This document shows, piece by piece, positions 7,184 to 14,681 of a stretch of 28,267 nucleotides of DNA (the stretch's first letter is position 1; every line of letters begins with the position of its first letter). Source of the stretch: Atopobiaceae bacterium UBA5363 (GTDB lineage Bacteria > Actinomycetota > Coriobacteriia > Coriobacteriales > Atopobiaceae); contig DHPN01000012.1 in the NCBI GenBank assembly GCA_002407925.1, forward strand, positions 69,240-97,506, given 5' to 3'. The position numbers were made by a program, and so were the translations under genes. The notes below the pieces were generated by a model that did not search any database, was not told where the DNA came from, and saw nothing but the letters and a program-made list of their open reading frames with translations.

Positions 7184-7823
7184 AGTCGAACCTCCTTTCG
7201 AGGATGGTTCCGACGATCGAAATCGGCAGCAAAATCAAGGTATAGGCGACCACAAGCATCAGAAGGGACTCTGTGGTGTTGTAGTAAAGGCCAATGAGGT
7301 CCTTGGTGAGATACATCAGATCCGCGAGGGCAATCCCCGAGACAACTGATGACTCCTTCACAAGAAAGATGACATTGGCAACAACGCCGGGAAGGGCGGT
7401 CGAGAGCGCTTGGGGAATGACGACATGGCGCATGGTCTGGCCCCATGTCATGCCAAGCACGCGGCATGACTCTGTCTGAGTTGGCCCAACCGCCTCAATG
7501 CCGCCACGAAAGGCCTCACTCATATAGGATCCGCCAAGGAAGGCCAGGCCGACAATGGCACACGTTTCCGCGGATAGCGTGATGCCAAGCTTGGGAAAGC
7601 CAAAGTAAAGAAAAAAGAGTTGAACTAACAATGGGGTGCCACGTGAGAGCTCTATGTACGCAGCAACAATCTGCCGCGCAACGGGCACCTTCAACTCAGT
7701 GATCATGCTACAGACAAGCCCTATGACAAGCGAGAGGACAATTCCCCAAAACGAAATGGAGACTGTCACTTGCGCTGCAAGGACATAGTATGGGGCAAAT
7801 TTTTGTATAAAGCTCCAGTCCAT
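7170..7823 (-). CDS. Amino-acid ABC transporter permease, first gene of the operon
   Basis: A 217-residue membrane permease of the same family as its neighbour. It begins MDWSFIQKFAPYYVLAAQVTVSISF, and further hydrophobic segments follow. The EAA loop reads FRGGIEAVGPTQTESCRVLGMTWGQTMRHVVIPQALSTALPG in outline, and the family motif SRGTPLLVQLFFLYFGFP is present. The ATG follows a GGGGAGG ribosome binding site. This is the first gene of the four-gene transporter operon and is divergent from the methionine-synthase-like gene across about 480 bp. That layout invites shared control by amino-acid supply, but this is not shown. Confidence 0.93.
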   Translation of the reverse strand: MDWSFIQKFAPYYVLAAQVTVSISFWGIVLSLVIGLVCSMITELKVPVARQIVAAYIELSRGTPLLVQLFFLYFGFPKLGITLSAETCAIVGLAFLGGSYMSEAFRGGIEAVGPTQTESCRVLGMTWGQTMRHVVIPQALSTALPGVVANVIFLVKESSVVSGIALADLMYLTKDLIGLYYNTTESLLMLVVAYTLILLPISIVGTILERRFDYARR

Positions 7824-8304
7824 TTGCCTTTGTTCCTCCCCTGCTTCATATGCGCAAACTGCATAACGCTATAAGACCTGATGGGTAAGCTATGCTCATC
7901 AAGAAATAGTGACGACAAAAAATTTTTGCAACTTCACAGTGTGGTAAGATCGCGTTTTAAACGATCATTTTTTGCCCGAAGTCTCTTGCCCTCTGCCCTA
8001 AAAGGACAGGCATTCAATTGACTCCGGGCTTAAGACATGTGGATGGACAGCGGCACTGAACCATTAATAAATCACATGTAAACGGTATGGACACCGCAGC
8101 TTCCCTCCCCGTGAGTTCTTGATGCCGCTATTAATCCTAGCAACGTACTAGACTTTGTCAACCACAATTAGCTCAATAAAAGAATAAAAGAGCTCTCTGT
8201 CCTCGACAGCCGCTTATGTGCAGCCTCAGCCAGATGGTAGGTTGCATAATTACAGGCCTTTAGCTATCCTACTTGCCAACAAGCGCAGGTTTTGGGGGAT
8301 TGAA
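7824..8304. other. Divergent regulatory region between the ABC operon and the MetE-like gene
   Basis: About 480 bp without a supported gene. It must hold the promoters for the minus-strand ABC operon and the plus-strand MetE-like unit. I see a small stem CTGTC-CTC-GACAG at 8197-8209 and possible -10 hexamers such as CATAAT near 8244, but no strong consensus promoter pair. I looked for SAM-I (S-box), T-box and cobalamin riboswitch hallmarks on the plus strand and did not find them. Confidence 0.5.
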
Positions 8305-8406
8305 ATGAGCTTAAGAACCGTATCCATGCTGATGATGATGCGAATGCCCAACCCCCGGGCACCTTACGGATGCGGATCTACTTGTTGGTTTGTTTGCTGT
8401 GACTAG
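8305..8406 (+). CDS. Candidate Met/Cys-rich leader peptide
   Basis: A 33-codon frame beginning MSLRTVSMLMMMRM and ending GCGSTCWFVCCD. Six of its first 14 codons are Met, including three in a row, and four Cys codons fall in the last eleven positions. A strong ribosome binding site (GGGGGA) lies seven bases before the ATG. It ends 60 bases before a gene for a methionine-synthase-like enzyme. Runs of the codons for a pathway's end product, in a short translated frame just upstream, are the hallmark of ribosome-mediated attenuation, where starvation stalls the ribosome and changes the fold of the RNA. The role is inference. The codon content and ribosome binding site are read directly. Confidence 0.6.
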   Translation: MSLRTVSMLMMMRMPNPRAPYGCGSTCWFVCCD

Positions 8407-8417
8407 TGGGTCTGTCT

Positions 8418-8451
8418 CGTGTCCGGGAGGAATTTCTCAACCTCCATCACG
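8418..8451 (+). promoter_or_regulatory. Hairpin between leader frame and MetE-like gene
   Basis: GGAGG (8426-8430) pairs with CCTCC (8441-8445), extended across an internal loop by CGTG/CACG (8418-8421 with 8448-8451). The helix ends one base before the AAAGGA ribosome binding site of the downstream gene. There is no T tract, so any control would act on translation or RNA stability and not on termination. Confidence 0.45.
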
Positions 8452-8466
8452 AAAGGAACTACTACC

Positions 8467-9591
8467 ATGGCTAAGCTTGATGCGCCGTTTCGCTATGACA
8501 TTGTCGGGAGTTTTTTAAGGCCTGCTTCACTTAAAGAGGCACGTGCTGCGCATGCGGCAGGAAAGCTCTCAGATGCTGAGCTCACAGCTGCAGAAGACGC
8601 TGCTATAAAAGACCTTATTGCAAAGGAGAAGTCTGCAGGGCTCAAAGCCGTTACTGACGGGGAGTTTCGCAGACGCTATTGGCACCTTGACTTTCTGAGT
8701 GATCTCGAAGGTGTTCAAGAGGTCCCCGCTGAGCAGTGGTCAGTCCAGTTTAAGGGTGCACAACCTCGCCCTGCGACTGTACGCATCACAGACAAAATCG
8801 GCTTTGGGAACCATCCTTTCCTCAAGCACTTCGACTATCTGAAGTCTGTAGCAGGCGCAACGCCAGCAAAAATGACCATACCTTCCCCCTCCATGCTCCA
8901 TCTCATCTGCTGTGTCCGTGAAAAGAACTATCAGCCCTGTAAACGCTACGAGGGAAATGAGGAGCTGCTTTTCCATGACCTCGCAGCCGCTTACGCTGAT
9001 GCGGTGCAGAGCTTCTATGACCATGGCTGTCGCTACCTACAGCTTGACGACACCAGCTGGGGAGAGCTGTGCGACAAGGAGAAGAGGGCTGCTTATGAGG
9101 CCCGCGGTTTCGACCTTGACGAGCTTGAGCGCAACTACGTGTCCGTGATCAACGAGGCTTTGGCCAACAAGCCTGACGATCTCGTGGTTACTATCCATAT
9201 TTGCCGTGGCAACTTCCGCTCTACGTGGTTCAGCTCAGGTGGGTATGAGCCCGTGGCAAAGATACTTTTCCCCAATGCTAAAGTCGATGGCTTCTTTTTG
9301 GAATATGACTCAGATCGCGCAGGTGGTTTTGAGCCTTTGTCCTACATTGCTAACCAGCGTGTTGTTCTGGGTCTTGTTACCTCAAAGTCAGGTAAGCTTG
9401 AAAACCCAGATGATGTGAAGCGACGCATTGAGGAGGCGAGCAAGTTCGTTCCCTTCGAACAGCTTTGTCTATCCTCACAGTGCGGATTTTCCTCTACCGA
9501 AGAAGGCAACATCCTTACTGAGGAAGACCAGTGGGCTAAGATTGCCCTCATCAAACGCATCGCTGAAGATGTCTGGGGGACCAACGCATAG
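8467..9591 (+). CDS. Cobalamin-independent methionine-synthase-like protein (YxjG/YxjH type)
   Basis: A 374-residue protein matching the C-terminal catalytic barrel of MetE, the class that moves a methyl group to a homocysteine-type thiol. It begins RYDIVGSFLRP with TDGEFRR, family landmarks for the stand-alone YxjG/YxjH form. The zinc ligands can be placed as His244 and Cys246 (TIHICRG), Glu279 (FFLEY) and Cys339 (SSQCGF), so the site looks functional. The frame is open to a GTG at 8419, but the ATG at 8467 with AAAGGA upstream fits the family N-terminus. Family members lack the MetE folate-binding half and their methyl donor is often unknown. It is preceded by a Met/Cys-rich leader frame, which supports a role in sulfur amino-acid metabolism. 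Confidence 0.9.
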   Translation: MAKLDAPFRYDIVGSFLRPASLKEARAAHAAGKLSDAELTAAEDAAIKDLIAKEKSAGLKAVTDGEFRRRYWHLDFLSDLEGVQEVPAEQWSVQFKGAQPRPATVRITDKIGFGNHPFLKHFDYLKSVAGATPAKMTIPSPSMLHLICCVREKNYQPCKRYEGNEELLFHDLAAAYADAVQSFYDHGCRYLQLDDTSWGELCDKEKRAAYEARGFDLDELERNYVSVINEALANKPDDLVVTIHICRGNFRSTWFSSGGYEPVAKILFPNAKVDGFFLEYDSDRAGGFEPLSYIANQRVVLGLVTSKSGKLENPDDVKRRIEEASKFVPFEQLCLSSQCGFSSTEEGNILTEEDQWAKIALIKRIAEDVWGTNA

Positions 9592-9660
9592 ACGTAGGGA
9601 CTATCTGATAGACAGCATCGTCTAAAGCTACTTTTCTCGCATATTATTAGGTCTTTTGCC

Positions 9661-9692
9661 ATCGGTCGAAGGGATAGCCACCTTCGACCGAT
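9661..9692. terminator. Terminator-like hairpin after the MetE-like gene
   Basis: ATCGGTCGAAGG and CCTTCGACCGAT form a perfect 12-bp stem with an eight-base loop, 70 bp after the stop codon. The plus strand lacks a T tract afterwards. T residues exist only on the upstream side. It probably ends the MetE-like transcript. Confidence 0.55.
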
Positions 9693-9735
9693 CTGATCAT
9701 CATTACAGCCTCATCTAGGGTATGAAAATTAAAAG

Positions 9736-9764
9736 TTGTGGGCAACTAGCCTACAAGCTGTTAT
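9736..9764 (+). promoter_or_regulatory. Possible promoter of the encapsulin operon
   Basis: TTGTGG (9736-9741) and TGTTAT (9759-9764) are 17 bp apart and lie 50 bp before the first gene of the operon. The match to the sigma70 consensus is moderate. Confidence 0.35.
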
Positions 9765-9814
9765 TTGAGTTTCTCGTTATCCTACATGAGTCCGCACTGA
9801 TGAGAGGAGACAAA

Positions 9815-10855
9815 ATGGGTCAAAGGCCTATTCGCGTAGTCCAGTACGGGTGTGGGAAGATGGCAAAGTATACAATCAGATACCTGCATGAACATGGTGC
9901 TCAACTCGTAGGTGCCATAGACACCAACCCTGCCGTTGTAGGAATGGATGCAGGAGACTATGCCGGCCTTCCAATTAAGTTAGGTGTGAAGATCTCCAGC
10001 GATGCCGAACAAGTACTGGATGAAAGCTCCCCAGATATTGTAATAGTCACCCTTTTTAGCCTTCTAAACGATATAGCACCAATGGTAGAGCAGTGTATCT
10101 CACGTGGTATTAATGTAATAACTACTTGTGAGGAAGCCACATTTCCATGGACAACCTCCTCAGAGTGGACTAACCGCCTTGATGCTATCGCAAAGGCAAA
10201 CGGCGCTACTATTGTCGGCAGTGGCATGGAAGATGTCTTCTGGGTAAGAATCGTTGGTCTTTTAGCAGGCGCAGTAAACAAGATCACCAAAATTGAGGGT
10301 TCTGTCAGCTATAACGTAGACGAGTATGGCATGGCCCTCGCAAAAGCACATGGCGTGGGTCTTACGACCGAAGCATTCGAAAAAACTCTTGCGCATCCAA
10401 GTGATATTGTTCCCTCATATGTATGGAACTCTAACCAAGCCCTAGCACAGCTTTTGGGACTCACGATTAGTGATATCATCCAAGAAAACGTACCTTTTGT
10501 AGCTGATGCAGATACGTACTCAGAGACGATGGGAGAACTTGTTGTTGCAGGTAAGGTCCTTGGTATGAACACGCGTGTCACTACAAAAACCTACCAAGGC
10601 ATCGATATCGTAACCTCACAGATAGGCAAGGTCTATGGACCGCGCGATGGGGACCTTTGCGACTGGAAGATATACGGTGAGCCAGATACAAGTTTTCATG
10701 TAGATAAGCCAGCGACGGTCGAGCATACCTGTGCAACTATTGTGAACCGTATTCCCTCCGTGTTATCTGCTGATGCTGGCTACCACACTGTCGATGAGCT
10801 TGAGCCATTACGCCACCCCATCCAGCCGATGAGGATCGACGAGTTCTTGTTCTAA
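9815..10855 (+). CDS. NAD(P)-dependent dehydrogenase similar to 2,4-diaminopentanoate dehydrogenase
   Basis: A 346-residue protein with an N-terminal Rossmann fold (IRVVQYGCGKMAKYTIRYL) followed by GAIDTNPAVVG, in the DapB-like dehydrogenase group that includes 2,4-diaminopentanoate dehydrogenase of clostridial ornithine fermentation. The segments INVITTCEEATFPW and GATIVGSGMEDVFW fit that family in length and order. The start at 9815 is chosen because it follows GAGGAGA at good distance. The frame is open 31 codons further without family likeness. It is the first gene of a plus-strand operon with the encapsulin genes, 42 bp before EncFtn. No other ornithine-fermentation genes are in the window, so the substrate is uncertain. 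Other amine or amino-acid substrates are possible. Confidence 0.7.
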   Translation: MGQRPIRVVQYGCGKMAKYTIRYLHEHGAQLVGAIDTNPAVVGMDAGDYAGLPIKLGVKISSDAEQVLDESSPDIVIVTLFSLLNDIAPMVEQCISRGINVITTCEEATFPWTTSSEWTNRLDAIAKANGATIVGSGMEDVFWVRIVGLLAGAVNKITKIEGSVSYNVDEYGMALAKAHGVGLTTEAFEKTLAHPSDIVPSYVWNSNQALAQLLGLTISDIIQENVPFVADADTYSETMGELVVAGKVLGMNTRVTTKTYQGIDIVTSQIGKVYGPRDGDLCDWKIYGEPDTSFHVDKPATVEHTCATIVNRIPSVLSADAGYHTVDELEPLRHPIQPMRIDEFLF

Positions 10856-10897
10856 GCATTTTATGTTAGTGTAAAAACCATGAGGAAAAGAGGTCTT

Positions 10898-11272
10898 ATG
10901 CCAGCATTTGCAAATCCTTTTCAGGGTAATGTCGACAGGAAACTGACGAAGGAGGAGCTCATCCAAGCTGTCCGCCTAGATATTGCAGGAGAGCTGGAAG
11001 CTATCTATCTCTATGATGCACACGTTCAAGCAACTGACAACCAAGTAGCAAAAACAGTCCTGGCCGATATTCGCGATGAGGAGAAAGCTCACGTCGGAGA
11101 GCTTATGACCCTACTGACAACCCTTGACCCAAAGGAAGCTGAGCAGTTTGCTTCAGGAGAAGGAGAAGTCCATGAGATGTTAGATGATCTCGGAATTTCA
11201 CATCCTACAGCAGAAAGCCAAACCAACACTCAATCGCCTTCGTCAACCATCGGAAGCCTGCTTGATCAATAG
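10898..11272 (+). CDS. Encapsulated ferritin-like protein (EncFtn)
   Basis: A 124-residue ferritin-like iron oxidase of the encapsulated (EncFtn) family, which oxidises Fe(II) inside an encapsulin shell and passes it on for storage. Two helices carry the ferroxidase residues Glu32 and Tyr39 (GELEAIYLYD) and Glu62 and His65 (RDEEKAH). As far as I recall, these are the same positions as in the Rhodospirillum rubrum protein. A flexible tail (about 100-115) leads to the C-terminal targeting peptide STIGSLLDQ, of the GSL type that docks cargo on the shell's inner face. The start at 10898 follows AGAGGT. An upstream in-frame ATG has no ribosome binding site. The shell gene follows after 22 bp. Confidence 0.9.
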   Translation: MPAFANPFQGNVDRKLTKEELIQAVRLDIAGELEAIYLYDAHVQATDNQVAKTVLADIRDEEKAHVGELMTLLTTLDPKEAEQFASGEGEVHEMLDDLGISHPTAESQTNTQSPSSTIGSLLDQ

Positions 11273-11294
11273 ATCTAAGCAAAAAGGAGAGCCC

Positions 11295-12113
11295 ATGAGT
11301 TATCTAGCAAGGGAGACGGCATCGCTACCCGCAAAGCTATGGTCACGCATCGATTCTGCCGTCAGCGATGCAGCACGTCAAACACTTATCAGTAGACGTT
11401 TTCTCCACCTGTTCGGTCCTTTAGGTGCCGGTACAGACAGCATTGCAATTGATAATGCTGATACCTTGGCCGAAGTGGCTACCGATGGTCTCATTACTAC
11501 AGCTGGCCGCAAGATCGTAGAGATACCAACAATATATGATGACTTCACATTATTCGCAAAGGATCTAGAAGCCTCGGAGCACAACGGAGTAGCTGTTGAT
11601 GTGTCGCGGGCCGCAGCTGCTGCTGAAAGGTGTGCCCGCAAGGAAGATAAGCTCATACTTTTGGGAGACGCATCTCTTGGTTATGAGGGCCTTCTCACGG
11701 CAAAAGGTATCAATAAAATCAAGCGCAGCGATTGGAGCGCAGGTGAGAATGCTTTCTCAGATATCACATCAGGGTTAGCGCTTTTTGCCAAGGAAGGACT
11801 CTATGGCCCCTATGCCCTCCTCTTAAGCCCTGATCTTTTTGCGGGTCTGCACCGTATTCAGCCTGGTACCGGTATACTCGAAATAGATCGTCTGCGTACG
11901 CTTGTCAATGGTCATATCTACCAGACTCCCCTTCTTGACGGCGAGATTAAGGCAGCCCTTCTCGACACTTCGGAAAGGAATATGGATCTTGCAGTAGGGC
12001 TTGATTTATCTGTTGCCTATCTTGAACAAAGCAACCTCAATCATGTGTTCAGAGTACTCGAAACCGCCATTGCACGCCTTAAGCGTCCTGGTGCTGTAAT
12101 CGTATTCGAATAG
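11295..12113 (+). CDS. Encapsulin nanocompartment shell protein (family 1)
   Basis: A 272-residue HK97-fold shell protein of the linocin M18/CFP29 family, which self-assembles into an icosahedral protein compartment. Family landmarks are the N-terminal helix LPAKLWSRIDSAVSDAARQTLISRRFLHLFGPLG, EIPTIYDDFTLFAKDLE in the E-loop region, ALLLSPDLFAGL, and the C-terminal GLDLSVAYLEQSNLNHVFRVLET. Length agrees with family 1. The ATG follows a near-perfect AAGGAG ribosome binding site. With the tagged EncFtn gene just upstream it forms a complete iron-storage encapsulin system that would protect against iron-driven oxidative stress. Confidence 0.93.
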   Translation: MSYLARETASLPAKLWSRIDSAVSDAARQTLISRRFLHLFGPLGAGTDSIAIDNADTLAEVATDGLITTAGRKIVEIPTIYDDFTLFAKDLEASEHNGVAVDVSRAAAAAERCARKEDKLILLGDASLGYEGLLTAKGINKIKRSDWSAGENAFSDITSGLALFAKEGLYGPYALLLSPDLFAGLHRIQPGTGILEIDRLRTLVNGHIYQTPLLDGEIKAALLDTSERNMDLAVGLDLSVAYLEQSNLNHVFRVLETAIARLKRPGAVIVFE

Positions 12114-12149
12114 CATAGGCAAATCCGTAACACGTTTTACAAAGATATA

Positions 12150-12184
12150 AAAGCCAGTGATCTGAATTACAGGTCACTGGCTTT
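12150..12184 (+). terminator. Terminator-like hairpin after the encapsulin gene
   Basis: AAAGCCAGTGA and TCACTGGCTTT are exact reverse complements. Inside them CTG/CAG extends the stem around an AATTA loop, giving about 15 pairs with one wobble. It lies 37 bp after the stop. The plus strand continues with CTTTACTC, so the T tract is short. It may also serve the opposite strand. Confidence 0.7.
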
Positions 12185-12348
12185 ACTCGTATCCAGAGTT
12201 ATCTACCAATCTTTAAATACTTTTTATGGTAGTAGATGAAGCTCTACTCCCTTTGGCTTTATACCAAGTCGCTCTAGGTTTTTCTGCACGCATGACCTTA
12301 TAAGCGAGAATAAGCTATATGAAATGAGTTGAATGCAAGAGTAGGTGC
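12185..12348. other. Spacer between encapsulin terminator and LysR remnant
   Basis: No supported gene. On the minus strand one frame stays open from the end of the LysR remnant to about 12233 and reads like protein (LERLGIKPKGVELHLLP), but it has no start codon and no family I know, so I do not call it. Confidence 0.4.
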
Positions 12349-12898
12349 CTATTTGAAACTATCGGATAAAACATCGAGGATAGAACTGATGCAAGGATCC
12401 TTTGAATGAAATGGGCGCGACTTATCTTCAAATATAAATATATTAAAGGAAGGAGCATTGTCTCCCACGATAGGTATTGACGAAATGCCATCCTCTTTCG
12501 TATTGATAAAAAGACTGGTTACAAAACCGATGCCAAGACCAGAGCTAATGAAACTCTTTAGCTCTGAGATTTGATCAGTCTTAGACAGGAGGAAGACTCA
12601 GCCGTACGGCATGGCGCTTTTCAAGGCTTTCAATCTCTTGCGCTGCACCGTCTATCTCTTGAAGAGCAATGCCAACGTGTGATACCAAAATCTTTCCTGC
12701 ATCGGTTAGGGAGATAGCGTTTGGACCAAAAGGCTGACGTTGGAAAAGCTCTGCTCCTAGTTGCCGCTCAAGTCTCTTAACAGCTAGTGATACGGCAGGT
12801 TGCGACATCTTGAGGGCGCGAGCAGCCTGTGTAAAGCTGCCCGTGCCGACAACCTCTTTGAAAACTTCCAAATCATGAACGTTTTCAATAGCAGCCAT
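12349..12898 (-). pseudogene. LysR-family regulator with a large internal deletion
   Basis: From the ATG at 12898 the first 100 or so residues are a standard LysR DNA-binding domain: VFKEVVGTGSFTQAARAL, MSQPAVSLAVKRLERQLG, LTDAGKIL, ending VRLSLPP at the start of the effector domain. The frame then stops. In another frame the far end of an effector domain resumes at once (SKTDQISELKSFISSGLGIG, then a normal C-terminus and TAG at 12349). About 110 residues from the middle of the effector domain are missing, and the reading frame shifts at the joint near 12590-12600. It lies 53 bp upstream-to-downstream from the malolactic-type enzyme gene on the same strand, so it was probably the regulator of that locus. 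Confidence 0.85.
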
Positions 12899-12951
12899 AA
12901 TGGCTCACCCAACAATCCCCGTCGATAAAGACGGCACTGAAGGATATAATA

Positions 12952-14583
12952 TCAATAGTGTGGATGCCATGCTACAGCTTGCAGAGCTTCAGCAATATCT
13001 GGTACGTCGATACGATTTAGACCTTCCGCGATAGCACACTGTGCCACAGCTATAGCTACCTGGCGTGTGATCTCAGGAAGCTCACTCATCGGCGGTAACA
13101 CTGGAGCACCGAGCGTTGTAACATCGACCATATCAGCTAGAGCCTGTGCTCCTGCCAATAGCATAGTACGGCTCACAACTCGAGCGTTAGGAAGTAGTGC
13201 ACCAAGGCAGATCCCAGGGTACATAAGGGCGTTGTTACCTTGACCTATATAATGAGTAACACCGTTGTATTCAACTGGCGCTGATGGTGTCCCGGTAACT
13301 ACTGAAGCACGACCATCCGACCATGCAATTACATCAGCTGCTGTGGCTTCAGCAAGCTTTGTTGGATTTGATATAGGAGCAATAAATGGGTTTTTGACAT
13401 GTGCTGCCATAGCCCGCACAACATCTTCATTGAAAGCACCGTGCACGGTAGAAGTTCCAATAAGAGCCGTAGGCTCAACAGCATCAACGACTGCAGCAAG
13501 CGAGCTATAATCTAGTCCTGCAGCAAATTCTGAGGCATCATGGGCATAGCGCTGCTGACCTTCCGTAAGATCTGGCATACCAGTAAGAATGAGTCCCTGA
13601 CGATCAACAAGGTAAATTCGCTTTTGAGCCTCTTCAGCTGTCAGATGCCCAATCCGGATAAGCCCATCGACAATCTGGTCAGCTATACCAATGCCTGCGG
13701 TTCCTGCACCAAAGGTTAAAACTTTCGTATCGGCAAGGGAAGTTCCCGCTACTTTGGTCGCGGCAATAAGTGCTCCGAGGATTGTTACTCCTGTGCCTTG
13801 GATATCATCGTTGAGGGTAAGAATCTTGTCGCGATAGCGATCCAAAATAGGAGCAGCGCAGGGACGTCCAAAATCTTCCCAATGGATCAAGGCATTTGGA
13901 TAGAGCTTAAGGGAGGCCTCTACAAACTTCTCAATGAAACTATCATAGCGCTCACCGCGAACCCTTTCGAATCTGTTTCCAAGATAGCGTGGATCTTCAA
14001 GCAGCTCCTTACGATTGGTACCAACATCGACCATAACAGGCAAAATCTTGGAGGGATCGATTGATGCTGCTGCTGTATAGACTGCAAGCTTACCGGTCAA
14101 AATCTCTGCTCCATTAGCTCCCCAGTCACCGATTCCGAGGATACCTTCTGCATCGGTTGCAACCACAAGGCGAATGTCCTCTTGATCTGCAGCAAAGCTC
14201 TTAAGAGCTTCCTCAATTTCATCGGGATGCTCAATAGAGATATAAGCAACCTTGCTACCAAAATAATGATCGTTATAGCCCTCAATAGACTGTGCAACGG
14301 TTGGCGCATAGACGATAGGCATGTATTCGGTTAGATGTTTTTTCATACTATAGAAAAATAGACGCGCATTCGAATCACGGACACCCATAAGATAAATACG
14401 CTTGGCAAGATCAGTCGGTTCTGCATCAAAACGTTCATAGACTTCCTTCTCCTGCTGGTCAATGCTTTGTACCGCAGCAGGAAGCAGCCCCACAAGCCCC
14501 AACTGTTGCCTTTCCTCTAGGCTAAAACCAGTTCCCTTGTTTAGAAGTGGATCAGACAGCACTGCAAAACCAGTCTTTTTCAT
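12952..14583 (-). CDS. Malolactic enzyme / NAD-dependent malic enzyme
   Basis: A 543-residue cytoplasmic malate-decarboxylating enzyme. It has SDPLLNKGTGFSLEERQQLG at the N-terminus, MPIVYAPTVAQSIEGY, the NAD site TFGAGTAGIGIADQ, NDDIQGTG and ISNPTKLAEATAAD. The loop VTDAEGILGIGDWG is closer to malolactic enzymes (malate to lactate plus CO2) than to classic malic enzymes, which usually read VTDGERILGLGD; the length also fits. I start at the ATG at 14583 because the product then begins like the family. A longer frame to 14754 lacks a ribosome binding site. The gene is intact while its transporter (98 bp upstream) and its LysR regulator are both broken. Malolactic conversion gives acid resistance and proton motive force. 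Malic activity (to pyruvate) remains possible. Confidence 0.88.
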   Translation of the reverse strand: MKKTGFAVLSDPLLNKGTGFSLEERQQLGLVGLLPAAVQSIDQQEKEVYERFDAEPTDLAKRIYLMGVRDSNARLFFYSMKKHLTEYMPIVYAPTVAQSIEGYNDHYFGSKVAYISIEHPDEIEEALKSFAADQEDIRLVVATDAEGILGIGDWGANGAEILTGKLAVYTAAASIDPSKILPVMVDVGTNRKELLEDPRYLGNRFERVRGERYDSFIEKFVEASLKLYPNALIHWEDFGRPCAAPILDRYRDKILTLNDDIQGTGVTILGALIAATKVAGTSLADTKVLTFGAGTAGIGIADQIVDGLIRIGHLTAEEAQKRIYLVDRQGLILTGMPDLTEGQQRYAHDASEFAAGLDYSSLAAVVDAVEPTALIGTSTVHGAFNEDVVRAMAAHVKNPFIAPISNPTKLAEATAADVIAWSDGRASVVTGTPSAPVEYNGVTHYIGQGNNALMYPGICLGALLPNARVVSRTMLLAGAQALADMVDVTTLGAPVLPPMSELPEITRQVAIAVAQCAIAEGLNRIDVPDIAEALQAVAWHPHY

Positions 14584-14681
14584 AGCAACCTGTTTCCTTT
14601 CATTTTCCTGGTTCCTTATAGTGAACGTACCTTTTTCATCTTTCATAGCATGCAGGGATATTTGGACAGAAAACCCAATGA

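Noticed and set aside
7840..7900. Short minus-strand frame as a leader peptide of the ABC transporter operon
   Set aside because: It has only one Cys codon and no ribosome binding site, so codon content gives no support.
8320..8345. CRISPR or microsatellite origin of the ATG repeats near the leader frame
   Set aside because: The GATGATGATG run is only about four units long and lies in a frame with a good ribosome binding site; there are no spacers or further repeats.
8100..8466. SAM-I, T-box or cobalamin riboswitch upstream of the MetE-like gene
   Set aside because: None of the conserved sequence landmarks of these RNAs is visible on the plus strand, and no terminator with a T tract is present.
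12233..12348. Minus-strand open stretch after the LysR remnant
   Set aside because: It reads like protein in part but has no start codon and no recognisable family, and a competing frame looks equally plausible.
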